From: JAZRUY01 sp045598845
Lineage (GTDB): Bacteria; Verrucomicrobiota; Lentisphaeria; Victivallales; Victivallaceae
DNA: 24,146 nt
NCBI GenBank assembly: GCA_045598845.1
Contig: JAZRUY010000144.1
Span: forward strand, 1-24,146
Reading direction: 5' to 3'
The stretch's first letter is position 1; each line of letters opens with the position of its first letter. Positions 14,319-22,487 of the stretch are shown piece after piece. A model generated the notes under the pieces. It was not told where the DNA came from and ran no database searches. It worked only from the letters and a program-made list of their open reading frames with translations. Both the position numbers and the translations under genes were made by a program.

Positions 14319-16649
14319 ATGCATTGGATAGATTGGTGCATCACGGTAATTCCCGTGCTGCTCGTGCTGTGGCTGGCGGTTTATTCCAAGCGCTATGTGC
14401 GCGGGGTGGTGGATTTTCTGGCCGCCGGGCGGGTGGCCGGCCGCTATGTGATAGCGGTGGGAGATTTAGCCTCCGGGTTGGCGGTGATCACCTTGATCGG
14501 TATGAGCGAGCAGAATTATCAGACCGGTTTCGGTTTGAATTTCTGGAATATAATCACGGTGCCGGTGACGGTATTGCTTTCGCTGACCGGATTCTGTCTG
14601 TACCGTTTCCGTGAAACCAAAGCGCTCTCAATGGGTCAGTTTCTGGAGATGCGCTATAACCGCACTTTCCGTATTTTCGCCGCCACATTGCGCACATTGG
14701 CGGAAATGCTGACCAACGCCATCGGCCCGGCCGTGGCGGCGCGCTTCTTCATCTATTTTCTCGGCTTCCCCCAATATGTCACCGTCTGCGGCTGGAAAAT
14801 CCAGACTTTCATGTTTGTGGTGCTTATCGTTCTGCTGATGGCCCTGGTGGTGATGTGGACCGGCGGACGTATATCTTTGTTGATCACCGACAGCATTCAG
14901 GCTTTGCTCAGTTATCCGATTTTCGTTATTATTCTCGGCTGGATTATTCTGCGGTTTTCCTGGACCGAGGAGATTGCGCCGGTGATGATGGACCGGGCGA
15001 AGGGAGAGAGTTTCTTTAATCCTTTCGACATTGAGAATCTGCGCAGTTTCAATATTTTTTCCTGCGTTACTCTTCTGATCAGTTCAATTCTGAACCGGGC
15101 CAGCTGGATCGGCAACGATGTGAGTTCCAGCGGCAGAACTCCGCACGAACAGAAGATGGCCGGTATTCTCGGCGCCTGGCGCAACGGATTTTCCCAGATT
15201 ATGATGACCATGATCGCGATGATTCTGGTGGTGGTGATGACCTACCGGGGGTTTTCCGCCGAAGCCAGGGGAATCCGGTGTGAACTTTCCGATAAAGTCG
15301 CCGAGGAAGTTTTTGAAAGCCAGGCTGTCCGCGATCAGCTCAGGCAGGCCATTGATGCCATTCCGGAGCAGAAACACATTATCGGTGTGGATGCGCCGCT
15401 TTCGCAGGAGAATAATATCGACAAAGTTTATTTCGACAAGGCGCATGATATCATCGGGAAAGACGGCACCGGCAATTATCTGTTCAAGCAGTATCAGTCG
15501 CTGTTCCGTCAGCAGATGGTATCGGTTACCCTGCGCCGGATGCTGCCGGTCGGGCTGGCCGGGGTGTTCTGCCTGCTGATGGTGATGCTGATGCTATCCA
15601 CCGATGACAGCCGCATTTTCAACTCCAGTTCCACAATCGTGCAGGATATCATTCTGCCGTTCTGCAAAAATCCGCTTACTCCGCAGCAGCATCTCCGGCT
15701 GCTGAAAGGCTGTTCGCTGGCGGTTTGCGTGTTCTTCTTCGTCTGTTCAATGCTGTTCGCCCAGCTGGATTACATCAATATGTTCATCAACATCATGGCC
15801 GCCATCTGGATCGGCGGAGCCGGCCCGGTGATGGTGTTCGGGCTGTACAGCCGGTTCGGCAATGTCGCCGGAGCGTATGCGTCACTGTTCGTCGGATCCG
15901 GTATCAGTTGCGGTTGCGCGATCTGCCAAAGCTTCTGGCCGAAATACATTTACCCGTATTTGCTCCATAACGGGCTGGTCGGCAAAGCCGATCATATTCT
16001 GCGTACGCTTTCCGCTCCGTTTGAGCCGATTGTGGTATGGCGGGTGGATCCGGTGAATCCGCCGGTGAATTCCTATGAGGCGCTTTTTCTGGCTCTGGTT
16101 TTCGGGACGGTCGCCTATGTGGTTGTTTCATTGATCGCTTACCGCAAGCCTTACAATCTTGACCGGCTGCTGCACCGCGGTAAATATGCCATCGACGGCG
16201 AGCGCAACATCAAGACCAAATGGTCGCTCAAAACAGTATTTGTCAATATCATCGGCATCACCCCGGAATATACCGGAAGCGACCGTTTCATCGCCTGGAT
16301 GGTGTTTCTGTACAGTTTCGGATTCGAACTGATGATTTCCTTTGTTCTGGTACTGGTGTGGAATGCGGTCAAATTCCTGCCCGAAGGCATGCGCCCGTGG
16401 CAGCCGTGGCCCGACAGCTGGTGGAGTTATTACTATTTGATCGTCTTCCTGATCGTGCCGTCGATCGTGGGGGTGATCTCCACTGTCTGGTTCATGTGGG
16501 GCGGCATCCGGGATACTGTCCGCCTGTTCCGGGATTTGGCATTGCGCGTTGACAATCCGCTGGATAACGGAACGGTGGTAGGGCAGGTGTCGCTTGCGGA
16601 TGCTGAGGTGTTCAAACGTCAGCACATCAGTGATGATGAAGAAAAATAA
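14319..16649 (+). CDS. Sodium:solute symporter (SSS) family transporter, second tandem paralog
   Basis: 776 residues. It is clearly a duplicate of the upstream gene: long stretches are the same or nearly so, for example FRETKALSMGQFLEMRYNRT, EMLTNAIGPAVAARFFIYFL and AYVVVSLIAYRKPYNLDRLL. The differences concentrate in the hydrophilic loop (about 309-408), in the second helix region (QNYQTGFGLNFWNIITVPVT against ANFKTGFAVGYWGAIASQVS), and at the C-terminus. The copies may therefore have different substrates, or may form a hetero-oligomer. The gap after the first copy is 30 bases, with AAGGAGAGG before this ATG, so they form an operon. It ends just before a strong terminator. The last codons run into four perfect AAAAAT repeats (16642-16665). 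Confidence 0.88.
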   Translation: MHWIDWCITVIPVLLVLWLAVYSKRYVRGVVDFLAAGRVAGRYVIAVGDLASGLAVITLIGMSEQNYQTGFGLNFWNIITVPVTVLLSLTGFCLYRFRETKALSMGQFLEMRYNRTFRIFAATLRTLAEMLTNAIGPAVAARFFIYFLGFPQYVTVCGWKIQTFMFVVLIVLLMALVVMWTGGRISLLITDSIQALLSYPIFVIILGWIILRFSWTEEIAPVMMDRAKGESFFNPFDIENLRSFNIFSCVTLLISSILNRASWIGNDVSSSGRTPHEQKMAGILGAWRNGFSQIMMTMIAMILVVVMTYRGFSAEARGIRCELSDKVAEEVFESQAVRDQLRQAIDAIPEQKHIIGVDAPLSQENNIDKVYFDKAHDIIGKDGTGNYLFKQYQSLFRQQMVSVTLRRMLPVGLAGVFCLLMVMLMLSTDDSRIFNSSSTIVQDIILPFCKNPLTPQQHLRLLKGCSLAVCVFFFVCSMLFAQLDYINMFINIMAAIWIGGAGPVMVFGLYSRFGNVAGAYASLFVGSGISCGCAICQSFWPKYIYPYLLHNGLVGKADHILRTLSAPFEPIVVWRVDPVNPPVNSYEALFLALVFGTVAYVVVSLIAYRKPYNLDRLLHRGKYAIDGERNIKTKWSLKTVFVNIIGITPEYTGSDRFIAWMVFLYSFGFELMISFVLVLVWNAVKFLPEGMRPWQPWPDSWWSYYYLIVFLIVPSIVGVISTVWFMWGGIRDTVRLFRDLALRVDNPLDNGTVVGQVSLADAEVFKRQHISDDEEK

Positions 16650-16665
16650 AAATAAAAATAAAAAT
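16642..16665 (+). repeat. Four perfect copies of the hexamer AAAAAT spanning the stop codon
   Basis: The repeat starts in the last full codons of the second SSS gene and supplies its TAA stop (16647-16649). Because the unit is six bases, slippage would not shift the frame. Confidence 0.8.
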
Positions 16666-16680
16666 AACTGATCCCGACGG

Positions 16681-16706
16681 AAAAGCGCGCACAAGCGCGC
16701 TTTTTT
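16681..16706. terminator. Strong bidirectional intrinsic terminator between convergent genes
   Basis: AAAAGCGCGC (16681-16690) and GCGCGCTTTT (16695-16704) form a perfect 10-base-pair stem with the loop ACAA. A run of six T follows on the plus strand. On the minus strand the same hairpin ends in TTTT. It serves the SSS operon and the convergent membrane glycosyltransferase gene. Confidence 0.92.
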
Positions 16707-16725
16707 ATTTTCCGGGCGGGATGGA

Positions 16726-18537
16726 TTATTCCCGGCAGCGCAGCACCCATTCCCCGTGCACCGGGGCACCGTTGAGCGTGCTGCGGCCGTAGTCGCGCTG
16801 GGTATCTAAGATCGGGAATACTCTTTTTCCGGTTATAGTTAACTGTAATTGCCGGTCATCCGGAGTCAGCGGCAGAGTTACCGTGGTGAATCCGGCTGTT
16901 CCGGCGGTACCGGAGCAAATCAGTTCCGCCGGTTTTCCGTTGACTTCCGCCGGTATGTCCGCCGGTATGCCGTCCGGGCACAGCAGGGTTATTTCCGCAC
17001 CGGAGAATCCGCTGTGCGGAAAACTCTTGCCGATCGTGATTTTCCCCGCGTTTTCCGCCGGTGTCCAGCCTCCTAATGTCAGCGGGCCGTGATCCAGCCA
17101 GACTTTTTTGCCGCGGCGGATGAATTCGCTGCCCCCCGGCCGCACAGCCCGCATTATTGCCGGTTCCGCCGCGCGGTAGCCGGAATAGGCGTGATTGACG
17201 ATTACGGTACAGAGAACCAGCAGCAGCGCGGTCCTGACGGCGCCGTATCTGCGGTATGCCGGCGGATAAACCAGTATTCCGGCCGCCGCCGCCAGCGCAG
17301 GCAGCAGCGGCGCCCGGAAGCGTGAAAGTATATAAAAGGCGGATGTCATCCCCCAGCCGGATATGATAAAAGCGCAAAGAAAAAGGAACCGGCGTTTTCT
17401 GAAACCTTTCCGGCACAGACTCAGTCCGGTCAGCAATCCGGCCATGCACAGCGGCAGCAACACGGAACTGCGCCCCGGGATCAGAATTTTAAGGATGGAA
17501 CTTGCGGCGCCTTCACCGTATAATGAAACATTGTTGGGAATTTCTCCGCCGTCCCAGAAAAGCAGCAGTTTGCGGAACTGCAGTTCGAGAAACGATGCTG
17601 GCGCCGCGCACAGCCATTCCAGCATTTGTCCGGGCATGCTTTTATGTTCCTCCGCGGCGCGTTCCATCGCCGCGCTGTAACTTTCCGGATATTCCATCGG
17701 TCCGGCCGGCAGACCGCAATCCCGTCCTCCGGCCGGTGATTCAACGGTGTTCCCCAGCGCCAGCACCGCGTCCGCCGCGGTGCTGGGTCCGCACAGACCG
17801 CCTGAAGCCAGGCTGTTGTGAACCGCAAACGGCAGTTGTACCAGCAGCAACGGCAGAATGAAAACCAGAAGCCGGGGTATTTTGCGGCGGAGCGGGATTC
17901 CGCGCCTGACTGCCAGCAGCAGTAGGATCGCCGGCACAAAACACCAGGCGCTGCCGCGGGTAAGCACGGCGCACCCAGCGGTTAATCCGGCCATGGCGGC
18001 CGGCATCAGCCGGCAGGGACGGCGGTCAGCCCGGACGCACAGCCACAGCAACAGGGCGAAATTGAAACTTTGCAGAGTTTCGTTCTGGTGGAACGGTGTG
18101 TAAAGTATCAGCGGAGTGGAAACTGCGGCAATCAGCGCCGCCGCCGTTCCGGATTTTCTGCCGAACCATTCCGCCGCCGCCAGACCGGTGAACCAGACGG
18201 CTCCGGCTCCCAGTAGCGCCTGAACCGCGGCGGTGAACCAGACCGAACTTCCGGATACTATATAGCATGCCGGCAGAAACACCGTATAGTAAAACGGCTG
18301 ATAATAGAAAACCCCGTGATAATCGCCGGATATGATCTGTTTCGCCAGTGTCATATAGGTGGCGGGATCAGTGGCGGCGGCCGGGTGAAACATCGGATTG
18401 GGCTGCGGCAAAGCCGCCATTTCAGCACAGAAGATCAGCCTGACCGCCAGCGCGGCGGCGGTGATCAGCGCCAGCGGAAAAAATATGCGGCGGGGCGCTT
18501 TTATGCGCCCTGCCGCGATTTGACCGCGATGCGTCAT
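16726..18537 (-). CDS. Polytopic membrane glycosyltransferase, GT39/GT83 (ArnT/PMT)-like
   Basis: 603 residues. A hydrophobic helix at about 19-37 is followed by a first loop with TDPATYMTLAKQIISGDY; the aspartate near residue 57 is where GT-C enzymes keep a catalytic acidic residue. About ten further hydrophobic stretches follow up to about residue 450. A hydrophilic, beta-rich-looking C-terminal domain (about 470-603) probably lies outside the cytoplasm. By family, such enzymes use a polyprenyl-phosphate sugar to modify lipid A, glycan or protein. The acceptor is unknown. The ATG overlaps the frr stop codon as TGATG (one shared base at 18537), so translation is probably coupled. Transcription ends at the hairpin at 16681-16706. 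Confidence 0.75.
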   Translation of the reverse strand: MTHRGQIAAGRIKAPRRIFFPLALITAAALAVRLIFCAEMAALPQPNPMFHPAAATDPATYMTLAKQIISGDYHGVFYYQPFYYTVFLPACYIVSGSSVWFTAAVQALLGAGAVWFTGLAAAEWFGRKSGTAAALIAAVSTPLILYTPFHQNETLQSFNFALLLWLCVRADRRPCRLMPAAMAGLTAGCAVLTRGSAWCFVPAILLLLAVRRGIPLRRKIPRLLVFILPLLLVQLPFAVHNSLASGGLCGPSTAADAVLALGNTVESPAGGRDCGLPAGPMEYPESYSAAMERAAEEHKSMPGQMLEWLCAAPASFLELQFRKLLLFWDGGEIPNNVSLYGEGAASSILKILIPGRSSVLLPLCMAGLLTGLSLCRKGFRKRRFLFLCAFIISGWGMTSAFYILSRFRAPLLPALAAAAGILVYPPAYRRYGAVRTALLLVLCTVIVNHAYSGYRAAEPAIMRAVRPGGSEFIRRGKKVWLDHGPLTLGGWTPAENAGKITIGKSFPHSGFSGAEITLLCPDGIPADIPAEVNGKPAELICSGTAGTAGFTTVTLPLTPDDRQLQLTITGKRVFPILDTQRDYGRSTLNGAPVHGEWVLRCRE

Positions 18538-19103
18538 CAGAGTGTCATCAACTCTTTTTCTTTGGCCGCCAGCAGTTTATCATGCTCGGCGATATAACGG
18601 TCGGTGAGTTTTTGGATTTCGTCCATCTTCTTTTTCTGTTCGTCTTCGGTATAAACTCCGTCGCTCTTGGCTTTTTTGGCGGCTTCATTGCCATCGCGCC
18701 GGATGTTGCGCAATGCCACTTTGGATTCTTCGACCAGCCCTTTGGCCTGTTTGCTGAGCGCGGCGCGCCGGTCGGCGCTGAGTTCAGGTACAGGCAACCG
18801 GATGGTGGCGCCGTCGTTGAGAGGGGTGATTCCGATATTCGAGGCCAGAATCGCTTTTTCGATTGCGCCCAGCACCGACTTATCCCAAGGCTGAATAACC
18901 AGCAGCCGCGGTTCCGGAGTGGAAATTCCCGCCATGTCGCGCAGCCGGGTGGGAGTGCCGTAATAGGGCACCATGATACCCTCCACCAGCGCCGGAGAGG
19001 CTTTGCCGGTACGGATGGCCGCCAGCGATGCGGTCAGGGCGTCCTGGGTTTTCTTCATATAGGTTTCGAGTTCCTTGATCAGGTTTTCCGGATTGAGTTG
19101 CAT
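18537..19103 (-). CDS. frr: Ribosome recycling factor
   Basis: 188 residues, the normal length for the family. It releases ribosomes from mRNA after termination, together with EF-G. Recognisable stretches are TYMKKTQDALTASLAAIRTG, VEGIMVPYYGTPTRL, LLVIQPWDKSVLGAIEKAI, NIGITPLNDGATIRLPVPEL and VALRNIRRDGNEAAKKAKSD. AGGAGC precedes the ATG by about 6 bases. In many bacteria frr follows pyrH; here the upstream gene is an exported protein of unknown function 97 bases away, and frr probably has its own promoter. The next gene downstream overlaps its stop. Confidence 0.97.
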   Translation of the reverse strand: MQLNPENLIKELETYMKKTQDALTASLAAIRTGKASPALVEGIMVPYYGTPTRLRDMAGISTPEPRLLVIQPWDKSVLGAIEKAILASNIGITPLNDGATIRLPVPELSADRRAALSKQAKGLVEESKVALRNIRRDGNEAAKKAKSDGVYTEDEQKKKMDEIQKLTDRYIAEHDKLLAAKEKELMTL

Positions 19104-19152
19104 ATCTGCTCCTGTTTGTTGATGTTTAACTGTGTTTTAAATCCGCGGGATA

Positions 19153-19181
19153 AAAATAACGGTTATGCGGCACATTTGCAA
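19153..19181 (-). promoter_or_regulatory. Candidate promoter of frr
   Basis: On the minus strand, TTGCAA (19176-19181) and TATTTT (19153-19158) are separated by 17 bases in the 97-base gap upstream of frr. It is the only reasonable hexamer pair there. Confidence 0.35.
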
Positions 19182-19200
19182 ATCCGCCGTGTTTTTCCGC

Positions 19201-20172
19201 TTAATCGTTCTGCCCCAAATCGACTTTGCCGCCGTATTTAAGCGGCGCCAGCCGGACGGAACTTCCGGCGCCGTTCCCCGGTTCCAGAATTTCCCCGGCA
19301 TCAACCGTTCCATGCCGCGGATCGGTGTAGTCCCTCCCCGCCACGGCGGTGCGGCCGCCCAGCAGTTTTATATCGCCGTTATCGGGATTGCGGACCAAAG
19401 TCGGGATGGTATCGGTGGTTTTGCGGTATTCGCTTATCAGCAGCGAGCCGTCGCAGGCGAAAACCATGTAATGCGCCACGGTCGGCGATTCGGGTATCAG
19501 CAGATGAATCCGGCTCAGCATATCCACGTCCGCACGGTATTCTTCGCGGCCGATCCGCTTGCCGATCCGCGCCACCGCGTATATTTTTTCTTTGTCGATG
19601 ATGACCAGATAGAAGTAGCGCTGACCGTTCTCGGTCAGTTCGCGGATTTCATAGGAACGTTCCTTTACCGGCTGACTGCCGTCGACTTCAAAATGTTCGT
19701 TGTCGTAAACGGGTATGCCGACGCTTTTACTCCATAAAGTGATTCCGTCGGTGATTTCAAAAGCGGTATCTTTGGTACGGTATTCCGACTCCAGCATCGG
19801 ATGGGAAACGTAAGCGTAGATCGTGTACCGGTCCGGTTTTTCCAGCCGGTAGTAATCGCTCACCGCCACCATGAGATTGCGGCGCTGTCCCGGTTCCAGC
19901 AGGAGATTGTTGACCGATAATTCCCTCCCGGGAATTTTGGCGACGACGCGGTCATGGGAATCGCGGATTTCAAACAGCAGGAACCCCTGCAGCCGGGCAT
20001 CGTTGCCGAACAGCAGCGGCCGTCCGGAATTGTTGCGCAGTGTCACCATGGCATATACCGGCTCATGACGCATATACATGACACGGCTGGTGGTGATCTT
20101 CATTCCTATGGCCGCCGTAACCGGCAGCGTCCCGGTCAGCATTGCCACCGCGATAATGATTTTTTTCAACAT
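19201..20172 (-). CDS. Exported protein of unknown function
   Basis: 323 residues from the ATG at 20172. The N-terminus MLKKIIIAVAMLTGTLPVTA is a good signal peptide, probably cut after the AA near residues 20-21, so the protein should be periplasmic or secreted. The first part (about 22-130) reads ITTSRVMYMRHEPVYAMVTL and VVAKIPGRELSVNNLLLEPG, suggestive of an immunoglobulin-like beta-sandwich as in 'intermediate-level' matrix domains. The middle (about 175-240) is rich in charged residues. I do not recognise the family. The frame is open to an ATG at 20220, but 20172 is preferred: GGGAGG lies 9 bases upstream, the signal peptide then starts cleanly, and the ATG is one base after the stop of the upstream glycosyltransferase gene, implying coupling. 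Confidence 0.75.
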   Translation of the reverse strand: MLKKIIIAVAMLTGTLPVTAAIGMKITTSRVMYMRHEPVYAMVTLRNNSGRPLLFGNDARLQGFLLFEIRDSHDRVVAKIPGRELSVNNLLLEPGQRRNLMVAVSDYYRLEKPDRYTIYAYVSHPMLESEYRTKDTAFEITDGITLWSKSVGIPVYDNEHFEVDGSQPVKERSYEIRELTENGQRYFYLVIIDKEKIYAVARIGKRIGREEYRADVDMLSRIHLLIPESPTVAHYMVFACDGSLLISEYRKTTDTIPTLVRNPDNGDIKLLGGRTAVAGRDYTDPRHGTVDAGEILEPGNGAGSSVRLAPLKYGGKVDLGQND

Positions 20173-20173
20173 T

Positions 20174-21214
20174 TTAGAGAGCCTCCCAGGTGTGGATGAT
20201 ATCTTCAATGATCCTTTCACTGTTCAATCCGTGGCATCCGGAATTTTCCGGGCAGACGCGGCGCATGCATCCCAGACACGGCAGGCCGGCCCGGTAGATC
20301 CGGGCCCCTGCACCGTAGGGACCGGTTCGCTCCGGCGGAGTCGGCCCGTAAAAAGCGAACACCGGTTTGCCCAGCAGCGCGGCGGCATGCACCGGGCCGG
20401 AATCATTGCTGACTACCGCGTCCGCCGAGCGCAGCAGTTCCATCATGACACCGAGCGAACTTTTGCCGGCCAGCCGCATGATGCGGCATCCGGAGGCCAG
20501 TTCCGCGATTTCCGCGGCAATACCGGCATCGCCGGCGCCGCCCAGCACGGCGAATTCGGTTTTTCCGCCGGAACGGCTGTTCAGCCCGTCGGCCACCGCC
20601 GCGAAAAGCCGGGGAGGAAACTGTTTGCTCGGCCAGCGCGCACCGGGTAGCAGCGCCACCCGTTTAATGCCATGTTCCGACGGCCACAGCGCGGCGGCCG
20701 CGGCGGCATATCCGGATATCGCGGGCGGTACGGAAAAATCTTCCGCCGACCGTTTAAGACCGGTGATTTGTTCGGCAAGTTCCAGATTGCGCTCTACCGC
20801 ATGACCGGCGGATACACCGTATCTGCGGCGGTAGAACCGGCCGGCACTCTTTTCCCGGGTTTCGGCAAAACCGCAGACTCCGGCGCTTTTCGCGCAACGT
20901 GCGAAAAAGGCGCTGCGGAGCAGTCCCTGAAAATCAATCACCGCATCGTACCGTTGCCGGCGCAGATTGAAAAACATGGCGAGAAATTCCGGCAGCATAT
21001 ATGCCGGGGAACCCATTTTACGGCGCCTGAAGATGATCCGACGGGAAACCGGAAACGGCGAGTAGTCCAGAATTTCCGCAAACGAATCACCGACCATGAA
21101 ATCGAGTTCGGCGCCGGGATAAGCGCGGCGCAACAGCGACAGCGCCGGAAAAGTGTGCAGAATATCACCCAAACTGCTGGGCTTTACAGCGAGTATTCTG
21201 CGGACGGAAGCCAT
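20174..21214 (-). CDS. Glycosyltransferase family 9 (heptosyltransferase-like)
   Basis: 346 residues. ILAVKPSSLGDILHTFPALS at the N-terminus and SNDSGPVHAAALLGKPVFAF followed by YGPTPPERTGPYG in the C-terminal half are the two hallmark regions of GT9 enzymes, which add heptose or a related sugar to lipopolysaccharide inner core on the cytoplasmic face of the inner membrane. VALLPGARWPSKQFP is the donor-site entrance. A four-cysteine cluster (CLGCMRRVCPENSGC, about 312-326) lies near the C-terminus, as in several RfaF-like proteins. It follows the metallophosphoesterase gene by 14 bases and is coupled to the exported protein gene. The actual sugar cannot be told. Confidence 0.88.
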   Translation of the reverse strand: MASVRRILAVKPSSLGDILHTFPALSLLRRAYPGAELDFMVGDSFAEILDYSPFPVSRRIIFRRRKMGSPAYMLPEFLAMFFNLRRQRYDAVIDFQGLLRSAFFARCAKSAGVCGFAETREKSAGRFYRRRYGVSAGHAVERNLELAEQITGLKRSAEDFSVPPAISGYAAAAAALWPSEHGIKRVALLPGARWPSKQFPPRLFAAVADGLNSRSGGKTEFAVLGGAGDAGIAAEIAELASGCRIMRLAGKSSLGVMMELLRSADAVVSNDSGPVHAAALLGKPVFAFYGPTPPERTGPYGAGARIYRAGLPCLGCMRRVCPENSGCHGLNSERIIEDIIHTWEAL

Positions 21215-21228
21215 TTGAAAACGGAAAA

Positions 21229-22032
21229 TTATGTTCCGCTGCCCAGCCGTACCGCCAGCCGCTCCGGCAGCCCGGCGTCGAGTATTTTCTGCTGTTGAGC
21301 TGCGATATCATACGGCAGCCGGTAACGGGTTACCGTGTTGTCGATAGTATCCAGTACCGCGAAAGAGGCGCGCGGATCGTGATTGCGCGGCTGACCGATG
21401 CTGCCGATATTGAACAGATATTTGGTTCCCGACTGCAGCGGGATGATCAATTCATCTGCCAGAGTGTAATCAAAATTGTCGTTGCCGATCTCATCATTGT
21501 AATTCCAGGCTTCGATTTCCTGAATCCATTCTCCCATCGGTTCACGGCGGAAAGCCACAGGCACATGGCTGTGCCCGCAAAAGCAGATGTTGGTGTACTG
21601 GTAGGTGAAATTGTCCTCGACGTGATGGCAGTCGAAGATGTATCCCCAGTTCGCCGGAGAATCCAGCGTGGCGTGCACAATCGTGGTGTTGCAGTTGGCA
21701 AGCACCGCGCGGTACGGAACCGAGCCCAGCCAGGCGCGTTCGTTATCGTTGAGCTGCTGACGGGTCCAGGCCACCGCTTTCTGAGCGTGCGAATTGAACC
21801 CGGAAAGAGCGATATTGCCGTTGGCGGTGTATTCATCGTGGTTGCCACGCACCATCGCCACGCAGTTCAGCTTGACGACTTCATGCAGACACTGCCGCGG
21901 ATCGGCGTTATAACCGACTATGTCGCCGAGCGATACATAATGATCTATTTCCAGCTCCCGGCATTTCTCCAGCACCACCGCCAGCGCGTCGTAGTTGGCG
22001 TGGATATCACTCAGAATAGCATACTTCGCCAT
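21229..22032 (-). CDS. Calcineurin-like metallophosphoesterase
   Basis: 267 residues. The two-metal phosphoesterase signature is complete: ILSDIHANYDAL (D9, H11), VSLGDIVGYN (D37), MVRGNHDEY (N64-H65-D66), VHATLDS and CGHSHVP. Proteins of this YfcE-like subgroup hydrolyse phosphodiesters or phosphomonoesters in the cytoplasm; the substrate is unknown. It starts 36 bases after the 3' end of rnpB on the same strand, with no terminator between them, and without a strong Shine-Dalgarno sequence. A short inverted repeat TTTCAG/CTGAAA (22034-22057) lies directly before the ATG. It is the first protein gene of a run that continues with the GT9 gene. Confidence 0.9.
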   Translation of the reverse strand: MAKYAILSDIHANYDALAVVLEKCRELEIDHYVSLGDIVGYNADPRQCLHEVVKLNCVAMVRGNHDEYTANGNIALSGFNSHAQKAVAWTRQQLNDNERAWLGSVPYRAVLANCNTTIVHATLDSPANWGYIFDCHHVEDNFTYQYTNICFCGHSHVPVAFRREPMGEWIQEIEAWNYNDEIGNDNFDYTLADELIIPLQSGTKYLFNIGSIGQPRNHDPRASFAVLDTIDNTVTRYRLPYDIAAQQQKILDAGLPERLAVRLGSGT

Positions 22033-22067
22033 TTTTCAGATTCAAGCCTTCCTGAAATCAATAAAAC

Positions 22068-22430
22068 GACCTCAAAGCAGCCGGGGCTGTAAGCCGGATT
22101 CTGTCCTCCCTTACGGGATGGGCAATCATCTGTCTGTGCGACCAGAACCCGGAGCTGATAGCGCCGCGAGCAACGGCTTGCCCCCTATTTGGTCTTGCTG
22201 CGGAAGGGGTTTTCCCTGCGGCGCCGCTTCCACGGACACCCGGCGGGCTCTTACCCCGCCTTTTCACCCTTACCCGGAATTAACCGGGCGGTTTATTTTC
22301 TGTGGCACTTTCCTTACCGCGGCATATCGGCCGCGGCATCCTTCTTTTCAAAAGGACATCCCGCTCTGCGCAGTCCGGACTTTCCTCAGCCTTTCGGCCG
22401 CGATTGCCCGCTCCGGATACTTTGACGTCT
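22068..22430 (-). ncRNA. rnpB: RNase P RNA (class A), catalytic subunit
   Basis: Minus-strand RNA of about 363 bases. The 5' conserved region GAGGAAAGTCCGGACT is at 22372-22387, and the 3' conserved region ACAGAATCCGGCTTA is at 22090-22104. Between them are the P15 hairpin with the GGGGTAAGAGCCC loop that reads the tRNA CCA end (about 22245-22262), AGACAGATGATTGCC, and several long GC stems. The ends are set by helix P1, where GAC-TCAAAG near the 5' end (22420-22429) pairs with CTTTGA-GTC near the 3' end (22068-22077). It makes the RNA core of the enzyme that trims tRNA 5' leaders. The ends are accurate to a few bases. Confidence 0.95.
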
Positions 22431-22451
22431 TCTTATCCTTAAAACTAAAAT

Positions 22452-22479
22452 AATATAATTGTCCGTGCGGAAAAGTCAA
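22452..22479 (-). promoter_or_regulatory. Promoter of rnpB
   Basis: On the minus strand, TTGACT (22474-22479) and TATATT (22452-22457) are separated by 16 bases. The predicted start near 22445 lies about 15 bases before the RNA's mature 5' end. The promoter starts 9 bases after the stop of the TPR gene. Confidence 0.6.
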
Positions 22480-22487
22480 ATACGGTG

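Noticed and set aside
16642..16665. AAAAAT repeats at the end of the second SSS gene as a phase-variation switch
   Set aside because: The unit is six bases and lies at the stop codon, so copy-number change would not alter the reading frame or promoter spacing.
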